Assembly: GCA_025353085.1 (NCBI GenBank)
Contig: JANXRI010000132.1
Span: 1-13,836 of the forward strand
Direction: 5' to 3'
DNA: 13,836 nucleotides
DNA from: Betaproteobacteria bacterium
Lineage (GTDB): Bacteria; Pseudomonadota; Gammaproteobacteria; Burkholderiales; SG8-41
The stretch's first letter is position 1. Every line of letters begins with the position of its first letter. The notes under the pieces are model-generated. The model made no database searches. It was not told the origin of the DNA and worked only from the letters and a program-made list of their open reading frames with translations. Shown here in pieces: positions 6,266 to 13,337 of this stretch. Made by a program: the position numbers and the translations under genes.

Positions 6266-7294
6266 ATGGAACAACGCGGTGCTTCGATCAACCCTGCACG
6301 CCGCGTGAGTCGGCACGTACTATTCATCTTCGCTTATGCGTTGGCGACGGGCATGCTTCCCACGCCTGGCGCCGCCGCTGAATGGAGACCTCTTTCCCAG
6401 GTCGAGCTCGTGGTGCCCAATGCGCCGGGCGGCGGCAATGATGCGGCTGCGCGCCTGCTGCAGAGACTTTTGCAGGATCGGCAAATGATTGCGACCTCCG
6501 CAATCGTTTTGAATAAGCCCGCCGGGGGCGGCAGCGCAACACTGAGCTACCTCGCGCAGAAAGCCAGCGATCCGCATGTATTGGCGGTCGTGTCGATCAC
6601 TCAGCAGTTGAACTACATCACCGGTACCCAGGCCCAGCGCTATCGTGACTTCACGCCGCTTGCGACCATGATCGGCGACTTCATCGGCTTCGCGGTGCGC
6701 GCGGATTCGCCGATCACGTCAGGCAAAGATTTACTGGAGCGCTTGAAAAAAGACCCGTCGTCGATTGCGACCGGCATCACCGCGCTCGGCGGCAACAACC
6801 ACATCGCCTACGTGCTCGCTGCCCGTGCCGCGGGCGTGGATACGCGCAAATTGAAAACGCCGGTGTTTCAGTCCTCGGGCGATTCAATTACGGCACTGCT
6901 CGGCGGCCATGTCGACCTGCACATCGGCAGTGTCGGTCCGCTCGCGAAGCAACTCGAAGCGGGCAAGGTGCGCATACTTGCGATTACGTCGGATCAGCGG
7001 TTAAGCGGCACGCTGGCGACTGTGCCCACGTGGAAGGAACAGGGTATCGCCGGCACGTTCAACACCTGGCGCGGCCTATGGGGACCGAAAGGCCTGACGG
7101 CGGAACAAATCACGTTCTGGGACAGCGTGCTCGAGCGCGTCTCGCGGGATCCGCAATGGAAGGAGAATCTCGCTGCCAACCAGTGGGAAAGCGATTACCG
7201 GAACAGCCGCGATACGCTGAAGTACCTCGATGCGCTGCACGTCGAATTGCGCGACGTATTGAAAGAACTCGGGCTCGCGAAGAAACTCGACTAA
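6266..7294 (+). CDS. Divergent TctC-type periplasmic tricarboxylate/organic acid receptor
   Basis: This 342-residue protein has a signal peptide of about 38 residues: a basic n-region with RR, then VLFIFAYALATGML, then PGAAA|E. The mature part begins with the receptor hallmark VELVVPNAPGGGNDAAARLLQ. Next comes VLNKPAGGGSATLSYLA, where typical Bug proteins have a VDNRPGAGG-type loop. It therefore belongs to a more distant TctC-like branch than the other receptors here. The second lobe includes VDLHIGSVGPLAKQLEAGKVR. It would capture an organic acid in the periplasm for a TctA/TctB-type permease, which is absent from the window. Its divergent placement next to the dioxygenase operon suggests that it may import the substrate of those enzymes; that is inference only. 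Confidence 0.85.
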   Translation: MEQRGASINPARRVSRHVLFIFAYALATGMLPTPGAAAEWRPLSQVELVVPNAPGGGNDAAARLLQRLLQDRQMIATSAIVLNKPAGGGSATLSYLAQKASDPHVLAVVSITQQLNYITGTQAQRYRDFTPLATMIGDFIGFAVRADSPITSGKDLLERLKKDPSSIATGITALGGNNHIAYVLAARAAGVDTRKLKTPVFQSSGDSITALLGGHVDLHIGSVGPLAKQLEAGKVRILAITSDQRLSGTLATVPTWKEQGIAGTFNTWRGLWGPKGLTAEQITFWDSVLERVSRDPQWKENLAANQWESDYRNSRDTLKYLDALHVELRDVLKELGLAKKLD

Positions 7295-7335
7295 CGGGGC
7301 CGCGCGTTCGTTCCTGGTCTTTTTGGGCGGTAACA

Positions 7336-7373
7336 CTTCGTCACAATTGCTTTCACACGGCAATGTGGCGAAG
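7336..7373. other. Long imperfect hairpin in the intergenic region
   Basis: Bases 7336-7350 pair with 7360-7373 to give about 14 bp with one G-T pair and one bulged A, around a 9-nt loop. It lies 42 nt after the receptor stop codon and 60 nt before the start of the next gene. No T run follows, so it could be a 3' end-protecting structure for the receptor mRNA or a leader element of the next gene. The palindrome TTCACGTGAA follows at 7386-7395. Confidence 0.45.
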
Positions 7374-7432
7374 GTGAACAATGGCTTCACGTGAAGGGCA
7401 GTATCCCTCACATCTCTCAACTGGAGAAAGCC

Positions 7433-7816
7433 ATGAACAGCACCAAAAAAGTTATTTACACCTTGTTGGCCGGCGCGACTCTCGGCCTCGCTTCGCCCGT
7501 GTTTGCGGATTCGGATTACGACCACGGCCGCCGTGAACATTTTCGGGATGACGACCATGGCCGCCGTGAACATTTTCGGGAATACGACCGGCACGCCTAT
7601 TATGGTTATGACCGCTACGCGCGTCGTCCCGTCATCGTCGAACGTCCGTATGTGGTTGAGCGTCCGTATTATGTGGGCCGGCCCGTAATCGTTGAACAGC
7701 CGGTGTATTACAACCCGCCGGTGTATTACAACCAGCCCGTGCAAAGCAACCTGGGTGTTGGTGCGATGGTCGGTGCTGCGATCGGCACCATTTTCGACAA
7801 CCGCCAATACCAGTAG
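7433..7816 (+). CDS. Small exported His/Arg/Tyr-rich repeat protein
   Basis: This is a 127-residue protein of unknown function. A clear signal peptide (residues 1-25, ending SPVFA|D) is followed by a charged, low-complexity region with two copies of DHGRREHFR (30-38 and 41-49). A proline/tyrosine/valine-rich segment comes next (about 65-103), built from repeated RPVIVE, RPYVVE and PPVYYNQ-like units. The C-terminus is a short glycine-spaced hydrophobic stretch, LGVGAMVGAAIG (107-118), resembling one half of a glycine-zipper membrane segment. This suggests an envelope-associated protein. The start at 7433 is chosen because GGAG lies upstream and the signal peptide begins there; the earlier start at 7391 adds 14 uncharacteristic residues. 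Metal binding through the histidines is possible but not shown. Confidence 0.75.
   Translation: MNSTKKVIYTLLAGATLGLASPVFADSDYDHGRREHFRDDDHGRREHFREYDRHAYYGYDRYARRPVIVERPYVVERPYYVGRPVIVEQPVYYNPPVYYNQPVQSNLGVGAMVGAAIGTIFDNRQYQ
7520..7585 (+). repeat. Two tandem 33-bp in-frame repeats
   Basis: Copies at 7520-7552 and 7553-7585 differ at one base (a C/T synonymous change) over the first 29 positions and diverge only in the last four. The period is 11 codons, so copy number can change without breaking the frame. The near identity points to a recent duplication. Confidence 0.9.
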
Positions 7817-7824
7817 CCCTGGAT

Positions 7825-7853
7825 TGACGGCGGCACGCGCGGTGCTGCCGTCA
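7825..7853. terminator. Bidirectional terminator hairpin between convergent genes
   Basis: TGACGGCGGCAC and GTGCTGCCGTCA form a 12-bp stem with one G-T pair around the loop GCGCG. It starts 8 nt after the stop of the His/Tyr-rich protein gene and includes the stop codon of the leftward receptor gene. A terminator shared by both is likely, although no T run follows. Confidence 0.55.
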
Positions 7854-8825
7854 GTCGACCCGCGCGCCGGTCGCTTTAACGACTTTCGCCCACTTTTCGA
7901 TTTCAGACGTCATCATCTCTGCCGCCTGTGCGGGCGTGCCGGATTTTATCGTCGCGCCGTGCGTCAGCAGCCGCGCACTCACCGCTTTGTCATCGAGCGC
8001 CTTATTCAACTCGCTGTTGAGACGCGCGATAACGGCCGGCGGTGTGCGTTCCGGCGCGAGCAATCCCCACCACGAACTTGCCTCAAAACCGGGATAGCCC
8101 GATTCGGCAAACGTCGCGAGTTGCGGCGCGACCTCCGAGCGTTGCGCGCTGCCGATGGCGATGCCGCGCAGCCGGCCCGAATCGATATGCGGCTTGAGCG
8201 ACGTGATGTTGTCCGTCACGAGCGGCACAAAGCCCGCCATCGCATCGACAATCGCCGGCCCGGCGCCCTTATACGGAATATGCGTAAGATCGGCCTTGGA
8301 GACGAGCTTGAAGAGTTCGACACCAAAATGCGAAGCGGTGCCGATGCCCGGGCTCGCGAAATCGATTTTGCCGGCGCGCGCACGTGACAGCAACGCGAGC
8401 TCTTTCGCATTGCGCGCGGGCAGCGACGGATGCGCAGCGAGCACCACCGGAATCACCGCAATCAATCCGACCGAAGCGAAATCCTTGCGCGTATCGTACG
8501 CGAGCTTCGAATAGAGGCTGTGATTGATCGCCTGCGTCGTAATGGTCTGAATCAGGATTGTGTAACCATCGCCCGGTGCGGCAGCGACCAGGCCAGCAGC
8601 GAGCGTTGTGCCGGCGCCGCCGCGAAAATCGACAATGAATTGCTGACCGATCAATTCGCCCATACGCGGCGTGATGGCGCGCGACAGAAACTCACCAGTG
8701 CCGCCCGGCGCGAACGGCACGACCATCCGGATCGGCTTGGTTGGATAGTTCTGCGCGGCTGCGTGCGCCGCGAGCGACGCGAGCAGCACAAAATATGCAC
8801 AGGATAGCGTCCGCGATTTAAGCAT
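7851..8825 (-). CDS. Bug-family periplasmic solute receptor (TTT system)
   Basis: This 324-residue protein has a signal peptide of about 24 residues (KSR n-region, then AYFVLLASLAAHAAA). The first beta strand of the mature part, NYPTKPIRMVVPFAPGG, is the family signature. DGYTILI (86-92), HIPYKGAGPAIVDAMAG and GFEASSWWGLLAPERTPP follow in the expected order. The loop after the first helix reads VDFRGGAGTTLAAG, with Phe where most relatives have Asn, so ligand contacts may differ. The start at 8825 is supported by GGAGGAG about 8 nt upstream; a longer reading lacks a signal peptide at its N-terminus. The gene runs against its left neighbour and is divergent from the receptor to its right. The permease partner is not in the window. 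Confidence 0.93.
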   Translation of the reverse strand: MLKSRTLSCAYFVLLASLAAHAAAQNYPTKPIRMVVPFAPGGTGEFLSRAITPRMGELIGQQFIVDFRGGAGTTLAAGLVAAAPGDGYTILIQTITTQAINHSLYSKLAYDTRKDFASVGLIAVIPVVLAAHPSLPARNAKELALLSRARAGKIDFASPGIGTASHFGVELFKLVSKADLTHIPYKGAGPAIVDAMAGFVPLVTDNITSLKPHIDSGRLRGIAIGSAQRSEVAPQLATFAESGYPGFEASSWWGLLAPERTPPAVIARLNSELNKALDDKAVSARLLTHGATIKSGTPAQAAEMMTSEIEKWAKVVKATGARVD

Positions 8826-8960
8826 GAAAAATCTCCTCCCTGAAAAATGCGCTGTTGTTGTTTTTTCGCCGGCACACGCAGTTGTAGTTGTATTGCAGGC
8901 TGGCCCGTTGCGACAAATGATAATCGATTGCCGCTGCACCGGAGCAAAAGTTCAATAACG

Positions 8961-9016
8961 GTAGCGCGAGGCGCCCCGCCTGCGTGCTTCGATTGCAGGC
9001 GGGGCGCCTGCGCTAC
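8961..9016. repeat. Large inverted repeat (REP-like hairpin), GCGCCTGCGCTAC family
   Basis: The left arm at 8961-8983 and the right arm at 8995-9016 are complementary over 22 bp with a single extra G, around an 11-nt loop. The right end GGCGCCTGCGCTAC recurs at 13641-13654, and its last 13 bases recur at 5096-5108. It sits in the 254-nt gap between two divergent receptor genes, so it is not a terminator for either. The features fit an extragenic palindromic element of the REP type. Confidence 0.8.
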
Positions 9017-9079
9017 GAGCAATTGCATTATGCTTGCCAAAACGTCCGTTTCATTTGAAATGTCTCTTGAGGTTTTGCC

Positions 9080-10057
9080 ATGGCTTCTCTTGTCTCGTCA
9101 TCGAAATTGAGCGCAGCGATCGCATTGCTGTTAACCGCGACCGCCTTCGCCGCAGAATTTCCGGCCAAGCCAGTCCGCATCATCACGCCGTTTCCACCAG
9201 GCGGGAGTGTGGATCTCGTCGCGCGCTTGCTCGCGGCTGATTTGTCGAAAGCGTGGGGGCAGCAGGTGGTGGTGGACAACCGGGCCGGCGCCTCCGGGAA
9301 CATCGGCACCGAGCTCGCGAAAAACACGCCGGCCGACGGTTACGCGCTGCTGGTTAATACGCTGCCGTTCGTGACCAATCAATTTGTTTACAGCACCATG
9401 CCGTTCGATCCGCTCACTGACTTCACGCCGATCTCGATCGTGTCGTCGGTCGACGCGTTGCTTGTCGTGCACCCGTCGCTGCCCGTGCAGAACGTGCGCG
9501 AGCTCATCGCATTGGCAAAAGCGCGGCCCGCCGGCACCCTCGGCTATGGTACGGCGGGTGCCGCGACCAATCCGCACATCGCCGCCGAACTGTTGAACTA
9601 CATGGGCAGGATCAATATGTTCGCGGTGCATTACAAAGGCGGCGGCGCTGCGACAACGGCGGCAATGAGCGGCGAAATCCCGGTCTTTTTCTCGAATACG
9701 GTCGCCGACGCGATGCCGTTGGTTGAAGCGAAGCGGCTGCGCGCTCTGGGCGTCACCGGTCTCAAACGTTCACCCATAGCGCCGCAGATTCCGACGCTCG
9801 CGGAATCCGGGCTGCCCGGTTATGAATTCACCACCTGGCATGTGTTAGCCGCGCCGGCCGCTACACCGCGTGCGCTCATCAACCAGGTAAACGACAAGGT
9901 GCGCGCGAGCCTGCGCACGCCGGACGCTGTGCAGCGCTGGCGCGAGCGCGGTGTGGAGATCATCGCGAGCACACCTGACGAAGCAACCGCACACCTCAAA
10001 AAAGAAGTGCAGAAATGGCGTGTCGTGTTCAAGGAAAGAAACATGAAGGCCGAATAA
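9080..10057 (+). CDS. Bug-family periplasmic solute receptor (TTT system)
   Basis: This 325-residue protein has a signal peptide of about 24 residues (SSK n-region, then LSAAIALLLTATAFA). The mature part begins EFPAKPVRIITPFPPGGSVD, followed by VVVDNRAGASGNIG and ADGYALLV. It then has VHYKGGGAATTAAMSGEIP and a late GYEFTTWHVLAAPAATP, all in canonical order for Bug receptors. The mature protein would bind an organic acid in the periplasm between two lobes. GAGG lies 8 nt before the ATG. It is divergent from the receptor on its left, and the cupin gene lies 166 nt downstream on the same strand. A receptor next to a cupin enzyme suggests uptake followed by turnover of an aromatic or related acid, but this is inference. 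Confidence 0.94.
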   Translation: MASLVSSSKLSAAIALLLTATAFAAEFPAKPVRIITPFPPGGSVDLVARLLAADLSKAWGQQVVVDNRAGASGNIGTELAKNTPADGYALLVNTLPFVTNQFVYSTMPFDPLTDFTPISIVSSVDALLVVHPSLPVQNVRELIALAKARPAGTLGYGTAGAATNPHIAAELLNYMGRINMFAVHYKGGGAATTAAMSGEIPVFFSNTVADAMPLVEAKRLRALGVTGLKRSPIAPQIPTLAESGLPGYEFTTWHVLAAPAATPRALINQVNDKVRASLRTPDAVQRWRERGVEIIASTPDEATAHLKKEVQKWRVVFKERNMKAE

Positions 10058-10158
10058 AAACGGCACGCCGCTAATCTTGCCGGCGCTTATCTTTCGAGTA
10101 CCAACGGTGACGGCTTAAACTGCACTTTGGCGAAAAATTCGCTTTGACCCTCGCACCA

Positions 10159-10189
10159 TTGGACTCATTTTGCGCGCTGGCCTTACAAT
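10159..10189 (+). promoter_or_regulatory. Possible sigma-70 promoter of the cupin gene
   Basis: TTGGAC (10159-10164) and TACAAT (10184-10189) are 19 nt apart, slightly long for a sigma-70 promoter, and lie 35 nt before the cupin start codon. A similar CTTACAAT occurs before the receptor at 11697. The call rests on short motifs only. Confidence 0.3.
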
Positions 10190-10223
10190 CCTGCGCGCAT
10201 CCCGTCCAAAAAAGGCGAATCCC

Positions 10224-11396
10224 ATGTCCAAAAGCAATCTGACTCCGATACGGCGTGTAGTCACCGGCCACGACGCGAATGGCAAATCGAAAGTCGTGTG
10301 GGACGGACCCGCACCCGGCACGCATGAAGTCTCGATGGGCGCGGGCCGCGGCCACATCGATTTCTGGGTCTGGAACGAAGCTCCCCCGCCACTCTCCGGC
10401 AGCAATGACGACGGCAATCTCCCTTACGATTTTCCGGGACCGCCGAAGGGCGGCCATCTGCGTGTCGTGCAGGGCGCCGGCCGCGCAATCGATTACGCTG
10501 TTGCGAAAGACCCGCATCTCGTGCCGCCACATCCCATCAAAGAGCATCCACTCGGCCGGCGCTGGGACCGCGGCGGCACCACCTCGCATTCGGGCGGCAT
10601 GCACAAGACCGAGACGGTCGACTACGCGATTCTGCTCGACGGCGAACGCACGCTGGTGCTCGATGACGGCGAAGTGCAATGGGCGCCCGGCGATATCATC
10701 ATCGACGTCGGCGCATGGCATCAGTGGAAAAGTTACGGGCCTGAAGGCGGTCGGGTGGTTTACGACATGATTGCCGCGAAATTCGTCGACGGCCCCGCAG
10801 GTCTCGCGCAAGGCAACGATAAAATCATGCGTGCCGATAACGTGAAGCTGCCGCCCGGCGTGAAGCCCGCGCGGCGCATCGTGTGCATGGATCGCGAGCC
10901 CGGCAAATCGTGCCTGGTGAGCGACGGTCCGTCGCCCGACGTGCACATCGATCCCGCGCGTCCCGGCTATGCTTCTCAGCGCATGTGGGTTACCGAGGGC
11001 ACGCCCGCTACGATCGTGCTCGAAACACTCCATCTGCCGCACTCGATCGAGCCGCCGCCGAACGGCTCGGTGTTGAACGTCGTGACGTTTCCGCCCGACG
11101 CCAACTGGCAGGGCAAAGTCGGCGCGCGTGAAGTCGAAGCATTTTTCAAGAACATGGGATCGCCGAATGCATCGACCTATTCGGCTCAGGCGCCGCATCC
11201 CTATATGCAGAAAACGCGCACGCTCGAATTCGGCATCGTGACAGAAGGCGAACTCGTACTGGTGCTCGATACGCAAGAGGTCACGGTTAAAAAAGGCGAC
11301 TTCGTCGTGCAGCGCGGCACCAATCACGCGTGGAGCAATCGCACGAGTAAGCCGGCCGTCGTCGCGGTTGCGACGCATGATGGAGCCGATGATTAA
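10224..11396 (+). CDS. Tandem-duplicated cupin-domain protein
   Basis: This 390-residue cytoplasmic protein is built of two related halves. Each starts with a similar strand-rich lead: RRVVTGHDANGKS at 10-22 and RRIVCMDREPGKS at 217-229, both followed by DGP.P. Each ends in a cupin barrel: about 120-182 and about 322-385. In the first barrel MHKTETVDYAILLDGE gives H127 and E130, and GAWHQW gives H166, so a metal site is plausible. In the second, MQKTRTLEFGIVTEGE has Q329 where the first has H127, while H368 in GTNHAW is kept; that site may be altered or non-catalytic. Single-barrel relatives are common near catabolic genes, and bicupins include gentisate dioxygenase-type enzymes, but the reaction here cannot be assigned. 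The start at 10224 is preferred to 10170, since it begins at the conserved region with AAAGG upstream. Confidence 0.85.
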   Translation: MSKSNLTPIRRVVTGHDANGKSKVVWDGPAPGTHEVSMGAGRGHIDFWVWNEAPPPLSGSNDDGNLPYDFPGPPKGGHLRVVQGAGRAIDYAVAKDPHLVPPHPIKEHPLGRRWDRGGTTSHSGGMHKTETVDYAILLDGERTLVLDDGEVQWAPGDIIIDVGAWHQWKSYGPEGGRVVYDMIAAKFVDGPAGLAQGNDKIMRADNVKLPPGVKPARRIVCMDREPGKSCLVSDGPSPDVHIDPARPGYASQRMWVTEGTPATIVLETLHLPHSIEPPPNGSVLNVVTFPPDANWQGKVGAREVEAFFKNMGSPNASTYSAQAPHPYMQKTRTLEFGIVTEGELVLVLDTQEVTVKKGDFVVQRGTNHAWSNRTSKPAVVAVATHDGADD

Positions 11397-11437
11397 GATT
11401 TCCGTAATTCATGACCATACTTTCGGTGTGGATGCTG

Positions 11438-11515
11438 CCCTCACCCTCGATCCCTCTCCCAAGGTAGAGGGAGGAATCTCCCTTCGCCCTTGGGGAGAAG
11501 GGCCGGGGATGAGGG
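11438..11515. repeat. Imperfect inverted repeat of the CCCTCACCC/CCCTCTCCC type
   Basis: The segment from CCCTCACCCTCGATCCCTC to GGGGATGAGGG forms an imperfect long hairpin (11438-11460 with 11493-11515). An inner hairpin TCCCTCT/AGAGGGA lies at 11451-11472. Similar C-rich/G-rich intergenic repeats are widespread in proteobacteria. It begins 41 nt after the cupin stop codon and may end or protect that transcript. It fills part of the 300-nt gene-free gap from 11397 to 11696; the rest shows only the possible promoter listed next. Confidence 0.7.
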
Positions 11516-11650
11516 CGCTTTTTGTCAACAAATACGAAATCATCAATAGGTGCCCCGCTGGACGGGGCAGCGCCGGCGCAATTGCGATTCCGATTAAAGC
11601 GCTGCACGCCCGACGGCTTAGGTCGCGGCACGCACATGCACCGCCTCGCC

Positions 11651-11678
11651 TTTTCAAACTCCGCAACCGGCTTACAAT
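11651..11678 (+). promoter_or_regulatory. Possible sigma-70 promoter of the last receptor gene
   Basis: TTTTCA (11651-11656) and TACAAT (11673-11678) are 16 nt apart. The -10 box ends only 18 nt before the ATG at 11697, so the leader would be about 12 nt long, in line with the lack of a strong ribosome-binding site there. Confidence 0.35.
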
Positions 11679-11696
11679 GTCCGCGAAAAAATCGCC

Positions 11697-12722
11697 ATGA
11701 GGATCGTGTTGACAGCGCGGGATAGCGCGCACAAGCATCGGCGCACCCGCTATGCGTTTGGGTGTATCGCTGCGTGCCTGACGGCGTTGAGTGGTGCAAC
11801 GATTGCGCAGGCTTCTTATCCCGCCAAGCCGATACGCATCATCGTGCCTTATCCGCCGGGCTCAGGTACCGATTTCACCGGGCGCGAAGTCGGCGCGATA
11901 TTTTCCAAAGCGCTGCGCCAGCCCGTGGTCATCGACAACCGCGGCGGTGCGGCAGCGATCATAGGCCACACGCTTGGCGCGAAGGCGGCGCCCGACGGTT
12001 ACACGCTGCTGCTCGGTACCACCGGCGGACTCGTGTCCGGCCCCGCGCTGATGGGTTCCAGGATTCCGTACGATCCCCTGAAAGATTTCGAACCGATCGG
12101 GCTGGTGACGTATGTACCGTATGCAATCGCGGTCACTGGCAGCCTCCCCGCGAGCAACGTCAAGGACCTGATCGATCTCGCGCGAGCATCGCCGCGCAAG
12201 CTCAATGTGGCATCGCCCGGCGTCGGCACGCCCAATCATCTCGGCGCGGCGCAACTGATGACGCTGACCGGCATCGAGCTCGTGCATGTCCCATACAAAG
12301 GCAGCTCGCTCGCGATGACCGATCTGCTTGCCGGCAATGTGCAGATGATCGTCACCGGTTTGTTGCAACTGCTGCCGCATCATCAAACCGGCCGGCTCAG
12401 GATTCTCGGCGTCGGCCATCAGGCGCGCCTCAAGGCCTACCCCGACATTCCGACCGTCGCCGAAACGGTGCCCGGTTATTACAACACCGGTTGGTGGGGC
12501 ATCGTTGCGCCAAGGAATACGCCGAAAGCCATCATCGACAAACTGAGTGCCATCATGATGAAAGAACTCGTGACGCCCGACGTGTCACAGCGCTTTGAGA
12601 AAAACGGCCTCGAAGTCGCGACCACCACACCGCGCGGATATCACGACCTGATCGTCAGCGACCTGACGATGTGGAAGAAGCTGATCAAGGACGCGAAGAT
12701 CAGTGTGGATGTGTTGCCATGA
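11697..12722 (+). CDS. Bug-family periplasmic solute receptor (TTT system)
   Basis: This 341-residue protein has a long basic n-region (KHRRTR at 13-18) and a hydrophobic core, FGCIAACLTALSGATIAQA, giving a signal peptide of about 39 residues. The mature part starts SYPAKPIRIIVPYPPGSGTD, then VVIDNRGGAAAIIG, PDGYTLLLGT, HVPYKGSSLAMTDLLAG and YYNTGWWGIVAPRNTP. All Bug hallmarks are therefore present. The HHQTGRLRILGVG segment is the usual strand before the C-terminal helices. No good ribosome-binding site precedes the ATG; GTG or TTG four and five codons in are alternatives but would not change the mature protein. It ends the + strand block and converges on the CsbD-like gene. Confidence 0.94.
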   Translation: MRIVLTARDSAHKHRRTRYAFGCIAACLTALSGATIAQASYPAKPIRIIVPYPPGSGTDFTGREVGAIFSKALRQPVVIDNRGGAAAIIGHTLGAKAAPDGYTLLLGTTGGLVSGPALMGSRIPYDPLKDFEPIGLVTYVPYAIAVTGSLPASNVKDLIDLARASPRKLNVASPGVGTPNHLGAAQLMTLTGIELVHVPYKGSSLAMTDLLAGNVQMIVTGLLQLLPHHQTGRLRILGVGHQARLKAYPDIPTVAETVPGYYNTGWWGIVAPRNTPKAIIDKLSAIMMKELVTPDVSQRFEKNGLEVATTTPRGYHDLIVSDLTMWKKLIKDAKISVDVLP

Positions 12723-12739
12723 TGCGGCATGTTTCACCC

Positions 12740-12751
12740 GTGTGATCACAC
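12740..12751. other. Perfect 12-bp palindrome downstream of the last receptor gene
   Basis: GTGTGATCACAC is a perfect palindrome 17 nt after the receptor stop codon. It resembles two CRP half-sites (TGTGA and TCACA) joined without the normal 6-nt spacer, so it is not a standard CRP site. It could be a weak hairpin at the transcript end or chance. Confidence 0.3.
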
Positions 12752-12770
12752 TGACGAACCTCTGATTAAG

Positions 12771-12868
12771 TTCGTCACTCCGGCGGAAGCCCAGGCGCTT
12801 GAATGCACTGGATTCCGGCCCCGGCTTACGACCTACCGGGGCGGGCTCTAACGCGCCGGAACGACGAA
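12771..12868. repeat. Inverted repeat with CGTCACTCCGGCG/CGCCGGAACGACG ends
   Basis: The ends 12771-12785 and 12854-12868 are complementary at 13 of 15 positions. The interior contains ACTGGATTCCGG, which resembles the common proteobacterial intergenic repeat made of 'GTCATTCCGGCG...CTGGATTCCGG' units. Its position in the convergent gap between the receptor gene and the CsbD-like gene is typical for such elements. Nothing coding was seen in this 277-nt gap. Confidence 0.6.
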
Positions 12869-12999
12869 AATAGACTTGTTCAGTGTTTCCCCAATCTAAC
12901 CACAACCCGGGATCAGGCTTCGATCACCCGATCCAGAGTTTTAAATGCTGTGAGTTTGAATAGCTATATTGCAGTTGAAGGCCGCAATGCCGCGGTCAC

Positions 13000-13257
13000 C
13001 TACTGCCGCGCAATGCCGACGTGTTTTTTGACCTCGGCCGAAGTCTCTGCAAACACGTCGTGATTACGGCCTTCCCAATCCGTGACCTGGCGTTCGGCCT
13101 CGTGCTTTTGCACCCCGTAGCATTCCTGAACCTTGCCGACCAATTGATCACGCTTGCCGGAGATCTCATCCAGATGACCATCGGTTAGTTTGCCCCATTG
13201 CTCCTTGATTTTGCCTTTGACTTGTTTCCAGTTACCTTCGATTTGGTCCCAGTTCAT
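13000..13257 (-). CDS. CsbD-family stress-response protein
   Basis: This 85-residue hydrophilic protein starts MNWDQIEGNWKQVKGKIKEQ, followed by WGKLTD, a GKRDQLVGKVQECYG segment and a further charged helix. This is the CsbD signature: a short protein rich in Lys, Glu and Gly with regularly spaced Trp and Gly. The family is named for a sigma-B-controlled Bacillus protein; proteobacterial members are typically induced in stress or stationary phase, and their molecular role is unknown. It is about 20 residues longer than the usual 60-70 because of a C-terminal extension (AETSAEVKKHVGIARQ). The ATG at 13257 is chosen because AAGGAG lies 6 nt upstream and the family's N-terminus begins there. A longer reading from 13299 would add 14 residues before the signature. 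Confidence 0.92.
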   Translation of the reverse strand: MNWDQIEGNWKQVKGKIKEQWGKLTDGHLDEISGKRDQLVGKVQECYGVQKHEAERQVTDWEGRNHDVFAETSAEVKKHVGIARQ

Positions 13258-13337
13258 GAAATGCTCCTTGGTAGTTGAAACGCTCAAAAAAAACACCATC
13301 GCTTTGTTGAATCGACGCCATGCGATCTCCCTTTTGC

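Noticed and set aside
7076..7807. 243-codon frame on the - strand over the receptor end and the His/Tyr-rich protein
   Set aside because: Its repeats are only the complement of the real protein's repeats, it covers two genes with signal peptides and ribosome-binding sites, and it has no family motif.
10071..11378. 435-codon open frame on the - strand opposite the cupin gene
   Set aside because: It is antisense to a well-supported cupin gene and its translation is rich in Arg, His and Ala without any family motif. It is a codon-bias shadow.
11762..12598. 278-codon frame overlapping the last receptor gene on the same strand
   Set aside because: It is a shifted frame of the receptor, with Arg/His-rich content and no domain; the receptor frame has all Bug hallmarks.
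12740..12751. CRP binding site
   Set aside because: The half-sites TGTGA and TCACA are directly joined without the 6-nt spacer, and the site is downstream of a gene, not before one.
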